64,000 nt of DNA. It comes from CAWEYO01 sp963813315 (GTDB lineage Bacteria > Pseudomonadota > Alphaproteobacteria > Rhizobiales > Rhizobiaceae). The position numbers and the translations under genes were made by a program. The DNA is taken from the NCBI GenBank assembly GCA_963813315.1, contig CAWEYO010000016.1:124001-188000 (forward strand). Reading direction: 5' to 3'. The stretch's first letter is position 1. Each line of letters begins with the position of its first letter. Below are positions 1 to 8,339 of the stretch, piece by piece. Below the pieces are notes generated by a model. The model ran no database searches. It worked only from the letters and a program-made list of their open reading frames with translations, and had not been told where the DNA came from.

Positions 1-818
1 CCAACCAAGCTGCGAAGGATTTCGGCGTCGACGTCGTGTTCCAGGCGCCGGCTCAGGACACGGGCGATGCTGGCATGGTACCGCTGTTGCAGGGGGCGAT
101 CGCTGCCAAGCCCGTCGGCATTGCCGTAGACTACACGTCGAAAACGATGGAAGCCGTCACCAGCGCCGCGCTCGATGCCGGCGTGAACGTCGTGCTCTAC
201 AACAACAATCGCTTCGAGGGCGAAAACGCGCCTGCCGATGCGCGCATCAAGGGCCTCGCCTTCGTCGGCCAGAATGAGGCCATGTCGGGCGAAGTGCTGA
301 CAAAGGCCTGGCTGCCCATGCTGCCCAAGGAACCGTGCAAGATCCTCATCGTGAATCCGTTTCCTACGGCATTCGTGCTAACCCTTCGTGGCGACGGCGT
401 GAAGCGGGCGCTCGACGAGGCAAAATATCCCTATAGCGATCTCGCCGCCACCGGTGACCAGGGTCAGAATCTGGGCCTGATTGGCGCCGCCCTGCAGGCC
501 GACCCTGCGATCTGCGGGGTCGCCGCGCTCGGCGGTCCTGCCGCCAACCCGGCGGGGCAGTACATTGCCGACGGCAAGCTGAATGTCTCGGTGGCGACCT
601 TCGACGTGGGTCCCGAGACCGCGAAGCGCATCAAGGACGGCTCCATCGCCATCGCCATCAACCAGCAGCCGTTCCTGCAGAGCTACTATGCGGTGGCGAA
701 TCTAGCTCAGCAGTCGCTCTATACGTTGAGCCCCGTGAACGTGGATACCGGCACCTCGCTGGTGACCAAGGACAATATCGACGCCGTGCAGGCCTGCATC
801 GACGCCGGTCGCTGCTGA
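1..818 (+). CDS. Sugar ABC transporter substrate-binding protein (3' part)
   Basis: Periplasmic binding protein that would deliver a sugar to the permease and ATPase encoded just downstream. The frame is open from base 3, so the start and signal peptide lie before the window; about 271 residues are visible. The alternation of hydrophobic strands and helices (GIAVDYTS, GLAFVGQNE, CKILIVNP, GVAALGGPAANPAG) fits the type-1 fold of ribose/galactose-type (CUT2) binding proteins. Gene order binding protein, permease, ATPase supports a CUT2 importer. The substrate cannot be read from the sequence. Confidence 0.85.
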   Translation, partial: NQAAKDFGVDVVFQAPAQDTGDAGMVPLLQGAIAAKPVGIAVDYTSKTMEAVTSAALDAGVNVVLYNNNRFEGENAPADARIKGLAFVGQNEAMSGEVLTKAWLPMLPKEPCKILIVNPFPTAFVLTLRGDGVKRALDEAKYPYSDLAATGDQGQNLGLIGAALQADPAICGVAALGGPAANPAGQYIADGKLNVSVATFDVGPETAKRIKDGSIAIAINQQPFLQSYYAVANLAQQSLYTLSPVNVDTGTSLVTKDNIDAVQACIDAGRC

Positions 819-924
819 GCAATCCGGGCCCTCACATGACGGCCCTTGAGAACGTCGTCCGGCGTCGGGTTGCTGCCGCCGGACATCTGCTTCACGCAAT
901 CCTTCGCAAAAGGCCGAACGCGCC

Positions 925-1899
925 ATGGCAGCCGCTTCACGAACATCCACACTTCTTCGGGTCCCGGAGCTGACCCCCGCGCTCGGATTGATTGCGGTTG
1001 CCGTTTTCTTTTCGGTGCAAACCGGAAATTTCTGGTCACCACAGACGATGACCGCCATCAGCAGCATTGCCGCGACCGTCGGCATCGTTTCGATCGGTGT
1101 GACGCTGCTGATGATGTCGGGTGAATTCGACCTGTCGGTTGGACAGAACTTCGCCTTCGTCCCGATCGTATGGGCGATCCTGTTCGTCTCCAACGGCATG
1201 AACGAATGGCTTTCGCTGGCGATCGCGCTCGGCATCGGCGGCCTGGTCGGTCTCGTCAACGGCTACGTCACAACCTATTTCCGCATCCCTTCCTTCATTG
1301 CCACGCTGGGAATGTATTTCGGCCTGCAGGGCATGAACAATCTGCTGATCAGCGGCCACCAGCTGCTCATGTTCGATCCCCGGCTCTCCATGTCGCTCCT
1401 GGGTGGCAGGATCGGCAACTCGCCCTTCTACATGCCGGTGCTTTGGCTGATCGTCATCGCCTTGATCTTTTGGTTCATTACCACGCGCCTCGCCTATGGC
1501 AACTGGACCCTGGCGACCGGTGGCAACGCCGGGCCGGCCAAGGCGATGGGTGTGCCGACCGTGCGCGTGAAGCGCATCAACTTCGTCGTCAGTTCGTTTC
1601 TTGCCGGCCTCGCCGGCTGCATGCAATTCGCCTATCTGCATGGCGTCACCCAGGCACAAGGAGACAAATACGAGCTTCTGGCGATCACTGCGGCCGTGCT
1701 CGGCGGCACCTCGCTGTTCGGGGGCTTGGGCACGATCTGGGGCAGCGTTCTCGGCGCCGTGCTGCTGTCGTCCATTCAAATAGGGCTTGTGCTGATCGGG
1801 GCGCCTGGTTCCTTCTACGTGACTTTTATCGGCGTCATGCTGGTCGTGGTGGTTATTGCCAACACCAAGGTCAGCCGCATGGCTGGAGGCGCCGCATGA
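925..1899 (+). CDS. Sugar ABC transporter permease (CUT2 type)
   Basis: Inner-membrane permease of a simple-sugar importer, 324 residues, in the usual size range. It contains about eight to ten hydrophobic segments and the motif region MSGEFDLSVG, typical of ribose/xylose-type permeases (BPD_transp_2), plus the late glycine-rich stretch AVLGGTSLFGGLGTIWG. The ATG follows the binding-protein stop by about 100 bases. Its stop overlaps the next gene's start as ATGA, indicating translational coupling with the ATPase. Confidence 0.9.
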   Translation: MAAASRTSTLLRVPELTPALGLIAVAVFFSVQTGNFWSPQTMTAISSIAATVGIVSIGVTLLMMSGEFDLSVGQNFAFVPIVWAILFVSNGMNEWLSLAIALGIGGLVGLVNGYVTTYFRIPSFIATLGMYFGLQGMNNLLISGHQLLMFDPRLSMSLLGGRIGNSPFYMPVLWLIVIALIFWFITTRLAYGNWTLATGGNAGPAKAMGVPTVRVKRINFVVSSFLAGLAGCMQFAYLHGVTQAQGDKYELLAITAAVLGGTSLFGGLGTIWGSVLGAVLLSSIQIGLVLIGAPGSFYVTFIGVMLVVVVIANTKVSRMAGGAA

Positions 1900-2702
1900 G
1901 CCGAGAAATCGCTAAATCCGCGACCGCACCGGGCGACATCGACCGCACCGTTCCCCCGATCTTCGAACTCAACCAGGTGTCGCACAGCTATGGCCGCAAC
2001 AAGGTCATCTTCGATGTGAACCTATCCGTCTGGCCTGGCGAGGTGGTCGGGCTTGTCGGCGACAATGGCGCCGGCAAGTCGACCCTGCTGAAGATCTTCG
2101 CCGGTTATCAAAAGCCGACCGGCGGGCATCTGAAGTTTCTCGGCAAGCCGGTGTCGTTCAATTCGCCCGCCGATGCGCGCGCCTTGGGCATCGAGGCGGT
2201 CTACCAGGACCTCGCTATGGTGGACCAGCTCAACCTCTGGCAGAACTTCTACCTCGGCAAGGAGCTGAAGCGACGGTTCGGGCCGTTCATGGTCATGGAC
2301 CGCAAGGCGATGCGGAAGGCCACGGTCGCTGCACTCACCGAACTCGGGTTGACCCGCATCCGGTCGGCGGACGAGCCGGTTTGGGCGCTCTCCGGCGGCG
2401 AGCGGCAGTCGGTCGCGATTACCCGCGCCAATCATTTCGGTGCCAAGCTGCTGCTCCTGGACGAGCCCACGGCCGCGCTTTCCGTCCGCGAGACCCGCAA
2501 CGTCCTGGAATCGATCCGACACGCGCGTGGCCAAGGCCTCGGTGTCATCTACATTGACCACAATATGGGTCATGTGATCCCCGTGGCCGATCGCATCGTC
2601 CTGCTCGAACTGGGCCGCGTCGTTCGGGTGATCGACCGCGGCGAGGTCGGCGTCGAGGAACTGCAGGAACTGGTTGCCCAGCGGCATCACCTGATGGGCT
2701 GA
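1896..2702 (+). CDS. Sugar ABC transporter ATP-binding protein
   Basis: Cytoplasmic ATPase of the importer, 268 residues. Walker A GDNGAGKST is at residues 55-63; the signature LSGGERQ and Walker B LLLLDEPTAALS follow. It is a single ABC domain, about half the length of the double-domain RbsA/XylG ATPases; such half-size ATPases occur in many rhizobial sugar importers. The start is set by the ATGA overlap with the permease; a longer open frame upstream in the same phase overlaps the permease and is not used. Confidence 0.9.
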   Translation: MSREIAKSATAPGDIDRTVPPIFELNQVSHSYGRNKVIFDVNLSVWPGEVVGLVGDNGAGKSTLLKIFAGYQKPTGGHLKFLGKPVSFNSPADARALGIEAVYQDLAMVDQLNLWQNFYLGKELKRRFGPFMVMDRKAMRKATVAALTELGLTRIRSADEPVWALSGGERQSVAITRANHFGAKLLLLDEPTAALSVRETRNVLESIRHARGQGLGVIYIDHNMGHVIPVADRIVLLELGRVVRVIDRGEVGVEELQELVAQRHHLMG

Positions 2703-2726
2703 CGGCAGCGGCAGGGAGCCTCGCCA

Positions 2727-2845
2727 ATGAACCTCATGCTCACGGACCAGCCGTCGCCATCACCGGCGCTGGCCGTGGCCTCGGCTACGCGACGGCCTCA
2801 GCGTTCCTACGTGAAGGCGCCCGCCGCCCTGGCGTTAGGCGCTGG
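2727..2845 (+). pseudogene. 5' stub of a short-chain dehydrogenase/reductase gene
   Basis: After the ABC operon an ATG opens with MNLMLTD, and one base out of frame the reading continues as AVAITGAGRGLGYATASAFL, the Rossmann nucleotide-binding start of an SDR. One base appears lost near 2749. Homology ends near 2845, where the 3' end of the converging L,D-transpeptidase gene begins. SDRs commonly follow sugar ABC operons in rhizobia, so this looks like the last operon gene cut off by a rearrangement. Confidence 0.7.
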
Positions 2846-2848
2846 CAC

Positions 2849-3874
2849 TCATTGCCGGATCACAATGAGAGTATTGCTCAGCCCTTCTTCGCGAACGAGG
2901 TTGAACAACACGGCAGCATGCTCGGGATCGAGCCGAACACAGCCGGCAGACGCTGGTCGGCCCAGGCGCGCGGTCTGATATGTGCCGTGGACGGCGTAGT
3001 CGCCATCATAGAAGACTGAATATGGCATAGGTGCATTATCGTACAGCCGCGATCGGTGGTGCCGGGAAAGCGATTTGGCGGTCCACACGCCAGTAGGTGT
3101 TTCCTTGCCGTTACGCGCCGTAGAGACAGGCCACTGGCCGACAATCCGGCCTCGGTGAACCAATGTCATGCTCTGGGTCGAAAGATGGACCTCGGCGCGT
3201 ACGGCGGCATCTTTGAGGGCGGGTTCGACCTCGAACACCAGTCCGAAAGCAAGCCCGGGTCGAACCGGGCTCCATAGACCCCGCTTCTCTTCCTGGGCGG
3301 TCTTCTCGGCGTCGGTGTAGTCGGGTCCATTTGCCCTGGCCCAGCCCTGGGCAACCAGCCATTCGCCGATGTCTCTGCCCCCGACGCTGCACTGAGCCAA
3401 GCCATCCGCTGGCCTCTCCGGCATCCGACACTCAACAGATCGGTAGCGGACGAAGCGCTGAAGAGCGGCTCGTGCCATCCGACCGCAAGGCCAAGCATCT
3501 GGCCAGGAGCCACACTGCGCATCAACTGCTGTGATCACGACCCCGACTAGCCGGATCGACTTGCTGCCTTTTTCGATCGATCCTGCGGCGCTGAATGTCG
3601 GCCGGTGAATGAGCTCGACTCGCGCGCCAGCCACCTGGTGTGATCCTCGAAGTTTGGCGATCTCAGGCGCTGACGTCGCTTTGGGCTTGCCAACAGGGAT
3701 GACGGGCTTGGCAATATGAGCAGGGAAAGTGTTTGTTGATGCTCTATTGAGGCCGGTTCCGGTCAAACGGCTCGCATCAGGGTCTTGCGCGAGCGCGGCG
3801 CTGGTAACTCCAGCCACAGCGAGAAATGCGACGAGCGCGAATTTGAACCAGGTTCCCGCTAAGCCGGTGTTCAT
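2849..3874 (-). CDS. SNase-like domain fused to L,D-transpeptidase (YkuD)
   Basis: Predicted exported 341-residue protein. Residues 1-30 form a signal peptide ending in ALAQ. Residues about 105-205 resemble a staphylococcal-nuclease-like (OB-fold) domain: IRLVGV near the start, GEWLVAQGWARAN, and AQEEKRGLWSP at the end. Residues about 225-341 are a YkuD L,D-transpeptidase with His296 (VHGTYQ) and the SAGCVRL motif with Cys312. YkuD enzymes make 3-3 cross-links or attach proteins to peptidoglycan. The classical nuclease Arg/Glu residues are not obvious, so the first domain may only bind. It converges on the broken SDR. Confidence 0.8.
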   Translation of the reverse strand: MNTGLAGTWFKFALVAFLAVAGVTSAALAQDPDASRLTGTGLNRASTNTFPAHIAKPVIPVGKPKATSAPEIAKLRGSHQVAGARVELIHRPTFSAAGSIEKGSKSIRLVGVVITAVDAQCGSWPDAWPCGRMARAALQRFVRYRSVECRMPERPADGLAQCSVGGRDIGEWLVAQGWARANGPDYTDAEKTAQEEKRGLWSPVRPGLAFGLVFEVEPALKDAAVRAEVHLSTQSMTLVHRGRIVGQWPVSTARNGKETPTGVWTAKSLSRHHRSRLYDNAPMPYSVFYDGDYAVHGTYQTARLGRPASAGCVRLDPEHAAVLFNLVREEGLSNTLIVIRQ

Positions 3875-4009
3875 CTAGGCCTGCCCTTCCGGTCCTCCGT
3901 TGAGAGGTGACCAGAATCATTAGCATTTCCATACGACAATTTACGGGCTCATGCGGCTGCGGAGCGGCGGCATCGGAGGATTCCACGGAATGGGTGCAAT
4001 AACAAATCC

Positions 4010-4244
4010 CACGCCAATGCCTCCCATAAGCAAGGGCAACCGCCCGCTTAGTGTCGCGGCAAGGTGACCGGAATGTACGCGACAGAACCAAAACAAATTA
4101 AGACTCTAAAGCCTGTTGTGGCGGCTGACGGCTCGACAACGATTGACAGCACTGTAAACAAGGGCAACGAAGGCATCAAAATGTTCCGTTGCAGATACGG
4201 GTCACTTTGTCGATGTTATGTCCATGACGAGTGACGGCGAGTAG
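4010..4244 (+). pseudogene. Decayed duplicate of the downstream lipoprotein gene
   Basis: Translation in shifting frames gives CRGKVTGMY, VVAADGSTTID, NKGNEG, MFRCRY and FVDVMSMTSDGE-stop, which align in order with CQDQVAFMY, VVAEDGSTTID, DQGNES, TFKCRL and FIDVMATTSDGML-stop of the intact gene that follows. At least two frameshifts (near 4053 and 4200) and loss of the signal-peptide part show it is dead. It ends 17 bases before the intact copy starts, so it is a tandem duplication remnant. Confidence 0.75.
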
Positions 4245-4261
4245 CGCTCTGGAGAGGCCAT

Positions 4262-4618
4262 ATGAAGAACGCTATTGCCTTAACGCTTGCCGCTGTTGCG
4301 GTTGTCGCTTGCAGTACCACGAAGGATACGACAGCGACGATCCCGTCGTTCGCCGCCCCGCGAGTGACAGCGCCGGGGCCCAGTCCAATCAATCCCGGCA
4401 AACAGCCCGCGTTCTGCCAAGACCAGGTTGCGTTCATGTATGAAGTGGAGCCGCAAAACGTTACGGCGGGCGAGCGCGTGGTCGCAGAGGATGGCTCGAC
4501 AACAATTGACGTCACAGTCGATCAGGGGAACGAGAGCGTCAGGACTTTCAAATGTCGCCTTGACGCTGACAGTCGCTTTATCGACGTGATGGCGACGACG
4601 AGCGACGGAATGCTTTAG
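4262..4618 (+). CDS. Small predicted lipoprotein, unknown function
   Basis: 118 residues with a signal peptide and a lipobox ending VVAC (Cys17 or so), so probably lipid-anchored. A proline-rich linker follows, then a conserved C-terminal part (CQDQVAFMYEVEP, DGSTTIDVTVDQGNESVRTFKCRLD) with two cysteines that could pair. GGAGAGG precedes the ATG. I recognise no named domain. A decayed paralogue lies immediately upstream and an L,D-transpeptidase gene downstream, so an envelope role is possible but only inferred. Confidence 0.65.
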   Translation: MKNAIALTLAAVAVVACSTTKDTTATIPSFAAPRVTAPGPSPINPGKQPAFCQDQVAFMYEVEPQNVTAGERVVAEDGSTTIDVTVDQGNESVRTFKCRLDADSRFIDVMATTSDGML

Positions 4619-4758
4619 CGCTTTGTCGACATTGTATCAGCCAATGTCCGCAAAAACGACGTGAGTGAAGGATGGGCCGCTTGCGGTAACAGATTTTCAA
4701 GGTTAACGAAATTAGCATGCAGTCGTGATCAACCGGATGGCAGCCTGGCCACGAACAG

Positions 4759-5748
4759 ATGACGCGTATTTCCATGCCAGCCAATATCGCACGCGCCAGT
4801 TTGTTGGTTGCAGCCCTTGCCTTGGCCGGCTGCACGGATACGACAAGGCGCGGGGTGAACCCCAACGCGGAAAAGCCGTTGCCTCAAAAGATCCTCGCCG
4901 AGATGAAGGCGAAGGGGATGACCCGCTCCTCGCCCGTCATGGCGCGCATCTTCAAGGAAGAGGGCAAGCTCGAGATCTGGAAGCGGACGAACAACGGGCG
5001 CTACGATCGCATCGCGGACTATGACATCTGCAAGTGGTCGGGCCAACTCGGGCCGAAATTCACCGAGGGCGACCGGCAGGCGCCGGAAGGGTTTTATGCG
5101 GTCCGGCCCGCGCAAATGAACCAATGGTCGAACTATCACCTTGCGTTCAACATCGGCTACCCCAACACGTACGACCGTGCGCAAGGCCGCACCGGATCGA
5201 ACCTCATGGTCCATGGCGCCTGCGCCTCGTCGGGTTGCTATTCGATGACCGACGAGCAGATCGAGCAGATCTACGCCTTCGGGCGCGACGCATTTCGCGG
5301 CGGCCAGAGGGAATTCCAGATCGAGGCGTTTCCCTTCCGCATGACAGCGGCCAACATGGCGCGCTATCGCAAGGATCCGAACTACGAGTTCTGGACGATG
5401 CTGAAGGAAGGCTACGATTATTTCGAGATCACAAAGGTGCCGCCAAAGGTCGATGTCTGCGGCAAGCGCTACGTCTTCAACCAGACGGTCGGCGGCGGCG
5501 CGACCTTCAACCCGATTGGCGCATGTCCCCTCACGACGCAGCCCAATTCGCTGAAGATTGCCTACCAGAGCTACCAGAAGACTTACGATGCGGCCTTTTC
5601 GAGCGCCGTCGGGTCGAGCACGCCTCAGCCGAAGGCGACGATCGGCGGTCCCAAGGAAGCGGCACTGGTCTCGGACTGGACCCGAAAGCGCGCCCGCGGC
5701 GAACGCGTGCCGACCGAGCCGCCAGCTATGGCGGATGACGGGCCGTGA
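4759..5748 (+). CDS. YafK-type L,D-transpeptidase-like lipoprotein
   Basis: 329 residues. Signal peptide with lipobox LAGC (Cys25); Met6 is an alternative start. The catalytic region contains VHGACASSGCYSMTDEQIEQ with His152 and Cys160, the arrangement of the YafK/DpaA branch of YkuD proteins, some of which cleave rather than form protein-peptidoglycan links. KLEIWKR and YDICKWSGQLGPK upstream are also typical of that branch. The tail after residue 290 is low complexity. It is the second YkuD-fold gene in this cluster. Confidence 0.85.
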   Translation: MTRISMPANIARASLLVAALALAGCTDTTRRGVNPNAEKPLPQKILAEMKAKGMTRSSPVMARIFKEEGKLEIWKRTNNGRYDRIADYDICKWSGQLGPKFTEGDRQAPEGFYAVRPAQMNQWSNYHLAFNIGYPNTYDRAQGRTGSNLMVHGACASSGCYSMTDEQIEQIYAFGRDAFRGGQREFQIEAFPFRMTAANMARYRKDPNYEFWTMLKEGYDYFEITKVPPKVDVCGKRYVFNQTVGGGATFNPIGACPLTTQPNSLKIAYQSYQKTYDAAFSSAVGSSTPQPKATIGGPKEAALVSDWTRKRARGERVPTEPPAMADDGP

Positions 5749-5972
5749 GCGTGACCACGCGGATGGGCCGCATCGATTCGCCCGCCCGATGCCGCATGGC
5801 AGCGGCCGACGCTACCGCGGCAGCCAAGCAGAAGGCGGCCGGAACCTTCGTCGAGTTCTGGATGACGTGGACGTGATGGCTGCCGGCTTGGCGGGAACGC
5901 AATTCGGCCATGCAGTGGCTATGGCGCTTGTAGAAGGCAAAATCTTCACAAAAGGGATTTGCGAGGGCAGAA

Positions 5973-6554
5973 ATGAGCGACACTGAGATTTCGCGCCGGC
6001 TGGTGCTGGGGGGCTTGGCACTCATGCTTTCGGGATGCACGCAGGCGACGGGCGCCATGTCACTTGCTTTCCCAGAGCGACCGCTGCCGGATCCTCGTTT
6101 CCAACGCCAGCGTGTGCAGTATGACGGAGGCGAACGCCCCGGCACGATCGTCGTGGATATAGCCGATCGGTTTCTCTATGCCGTGGAGGAGGACGGTTGG
6201 GCAACGCGCTACGGCGTTGCCGTGGGCGAGCAGGGTCTCACGTTCAAAGGCAAGGCGACCGTCGGTCGCAAAGAGGACTGGCCCTCGTGGCAACCCACTA
6301 CCAGCATGATGAAGCGCAAACCGCGCTTGCTGCAATATGCAGGCGGGGTCCCCGGCGGACCTAACAACCCGCTCGGCGCACGCGCGCTCTATCTCTACCA
6401 GGGCAGTCGCGACACAATGTTCCGGATACACGGCACAAACGAGCCATGGCTGATTGGCACAGCGGTGTCGAACGGGTGCATCCGTTTGACAGATGAGAAT
6501 ATCATCGACCTCTACGACCGCACGCCTTTGGGCACGCCGGTGCTGGTTGTTTGA
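5973..6554 (+). CDS. L,D-transpeptidase (ErfK/YbiS-like) lipoprotein
   Basis: 193 residues. The N-terminus has twin arginines (SRRLVLGGLALMLSGC) and a lipobox with Cys22, so it could be Tat-exported and lipidated. The YkuD domain fills the rest, with RIHGTNEP (His153) and SNGCIRL (Cys169), both required catalytic residues. Such enzymes form 3-3 peptidoglycan cross-links or anchor outer-membrane proteins. The 224 bases before it contain no gene I can support. The next ORF begins three bases after its stop. Confidence 0.88.
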   Translation: MSDTEISRRLVLGGLALMLSGCTQATGAMSLAFPERPLPDPRFQRQRVQYDGGERPGTIVVDIADRFLYAVEEDGWATRYGVAVGEQGLTFKGKATVGRKEDWPSWQPTTSMMKRKPRLLQYAGGVPGGPNNPLGARALYLYQGSRDTMFRIHGTNEPWLIGTAVSNGCIRLTDENIIDLYDRTPLGTPVLVV

Positions 6555-6557
6555 CTC

Positions 6558-6791
6558 ATGCCAAAGAGACGTTTCGACATAGGCGATGAGGTCGCATTGC
6601 ACGGCATCGTGCTGCTGCTCGATGTGGGCGGCCCAGGCACGGTGACAGTCGAGATCTCAGCGACAGGGCAGCGAATGACCGTCATGGCCGACGCGACAGC
6701 CGTCGAGCTTATTGCCAAGGGCAAGGCAGGGCAGGGGTTCACGAAGGCACCTAAGAGCCGGCAACCAAGGCTTATCCCGGATCGCGAATAG
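6558..6791 (+). CDS. Small hypothetical protein, KOW-like beta fold
   Basis: 77 residues starting three bases after the transpeptidase stop, so probably co-transcribed. The pattern FDIGDEVALHGIV, GTVTVEI and VELIAK suggests a small beta barrel. A protein of the same pattern (GDTIAMQGEV, GSVTVRL, LSLVAK) is encoded at 43.6-43.8 kb on the minus strand, which supports both being real genes. Function unknown. Confidence 0.6.
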   Translation: MPKRRFDIGDEVALHGIVLLLDVGGPGTVTVEISATGQRMTVMADATAVELIAKGKAGQGFTKAPKSRQPRLIPDRE

Positions 6792-6944
6792 CAGCCTTTC
6801 ATCGCTTCGTACTCGCGCTCGACCGCATCGCAGGCCTCATCGCGCGTGCCCGAAATGCTTCCCGTCGAGGCGAGCCGATTGCCGATCGAGGCGGTCATGC
6901 CGCGACCGTTCCAAGGGCAGAATCAGTAACGAGGGCACCTTTCC

Positions 6945-7035
6945 TGACCTGCTTATGACGGTCCCCCACAGGGCGGCGAATGACCATCATGACAATCGAC
7001 AAACATCGAGCTCATGGCCAAGGGCATGGGCCGGC
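6945..7035 (+). pseudogene. Fragment of a second copy of the small KOW-like gene
   Basis: The stretch containing ACAGGGCGGCGAATGACC, then ATCATG and CATCGAGCTCATGGCC, matches the 3' half of the preceding gene (ACAGGGCAGCGAATGACC, GTCATG, GTCGAGCTTATTGCC) with gaps. It encodes TGRRMTIM and then loses frame. It is a short remnant of a tandem duplicate, like the lipoprotein remnant near 4.1 kb. Confidence 0.5.
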
Positions 7036-7208
7036 CAGTCAGGACCCATAAAACCCGCGATCTATCAGCCCTCCCAAAGTTGGGACCAATGTGTAGCGAG
7101 GCGGAACAAAGACGCTCATCTTACGTTCCTTGTGCACCCTCTAATGATGTCCAGTATCGGGACATTTGGGTGAATAGCGGGCAAAATTCCCGCTCCTGGA
7201 GACCGAAC

Positions 7209-7793
7209 ATGTTTACGGCAGCCTCGACTTTTGCGCGCACGGGCGTGATTGCGCTCGGCGTGCTCACGGGCTTTGGCGGAACGGCGTTGTCCGCTCCGCC
7301 TGGCCTTATCGACAGACCGGCCACAGCAGCGGGCTCAGACTTTCCCATCGAACTCGTTCGCAATGCAAACCGTGGCGGGCGCGGCGGGTGGAGCGGTGGC
7401 GGCCGTACGTGGCGCGGCGGAAACTGGCACGGTAGTCGCGCATGGCGCGGCAACGGCAACTGGAGAGGACGTCATTGGAACGGCGGGCACGGCCACTACC
7501 GGCACTTCCACGACTACGACAATGACAATTTCGGCATCGCCCTCGGCCTTGGCCTGCCCCTGCTCGGCCTTGGCCTGCCCCTTCTCGGCGGCTACGGTGG
7601 CTACTATCCGGGCTATTACAACGGCTACTATCCGGGCTACTACAATGGTGGCTACTACCCGCGCCGCTACTATCGCACCGGAAACGGGCACGAGCGCTGG
7701 TGCTATTCCCGCTATCGCAGCTACCGGGCCTGGGACAATACGTACCAGCCCTACAATGGCCCGCGGCGCCAATGCTATTCGCCCTATGGCTGA
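7209..7793 (+). CDS. BA14K family protein, Gly/Tyr-rich
   Basis: 194 residues. Signal peptide to about residue 30, then a Gly/Arg/Trp/His-rich stretch, a hydrophobic segment built from repeated LGLPLLG units, tandem GYYPGYYN units, and a C-terminal BA14K-like motif (WCYSRYRSYRAWDNTYQPYNGPRRQCYSPYG) with paired cysteines. BA14K proteins of Brucella and rhizobia are small envelope proteins with reported lectin-like, immunoreactive properties. I chose the ATG before the signal peptide; the frame is open 195 bases further upstream but that part overlaps a remnant. Confidence 0.75.
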   Translation: MFTAASTFARTGVIALGVLTGFGGTALSAPPGLIDRPATAAGSDFPIELVRNANRGGRGGWSGGGRTWRGGNWHGSRAWRGNGNWRGRHWNGGHGHYRHFHDYDNDNFGIALGLGLPLLGLGLPLLGGYGGYYPGYYNGYYPGYYNGGYYPRRYYRTGNGHERWCYSRYRSYRAWDNTYQPYNGPRRQCYSPYG

Positions 7794-7897
7794 AACGGAG
7801 CCGATCATGCGGCTCGACCGCTAGGGCGGATAGACGACGCCGAATCTGACACTTTTGCCAGCTAAACCATTGAAAATTAATGATGAATTGGAGGTGC

Positions 7898-7973
<76 letters not shown>

Positions 7974-8127
7974 CTCTCGTTCGGACAATCGAACCTTGCG
8001 GACCGACATGCTGCAGCACTGCGCCGCTGCCCGAAAGCGCGTGGTTTATAGCACGAGAATTTCCTCTGTCCAGCCACTGCGGCTGCGATTTGGCCAGCGA
8101 ATTCCGCAGCCGATCGCGCGAGGTTCG

Positions 8128-8325
8128 TCACTCGCCGCCGCCGCCGTCGGGTTCGTCGTCATCCTGTCGCGCCGGTATCGCGTAGCCGCCCGAAAACCAC
8201 CGGTTAAGGTCGATGTCCTTGCAGCGTGTCGAGCAGAACGGATAGGTCTCGCGCGCCGACGGCTTGCCGCACAGGGGGCAGGGATGCTTCGCTCGCAGCG
8301 GGGTAACTTTGGATGGCTGTGCCAT
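8128..8325 (-). CDS. yacG: DNA gyrase inhibitor YacG
   Basis: Small zinc protein that binds GyrB and inhibits DNA gyrase in E. coli. The core CPLCGKPSARETYPFCSTRC gives the four zinc cysteines, followed by DIDLNRWFSGGYAIPA, the family hallmark. I use Met14 of the open frame (MAQPSKV) because it clears the upstream maf stop by 14 bases; an earlier start at 8364 would overlap maf. 65 residues, normal length. It ends in an acidic glycine tail. Confidence 0.92.
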   Translation of the reverse strand: MAQPSKVTPLRAKHPCPLCGKPSARETYPFCSTRCKDIDLNRWFSGGYAIPARQDDDEPDGGGGE

Positions 8326-8339
8326 GGCGAAATTCCGGT

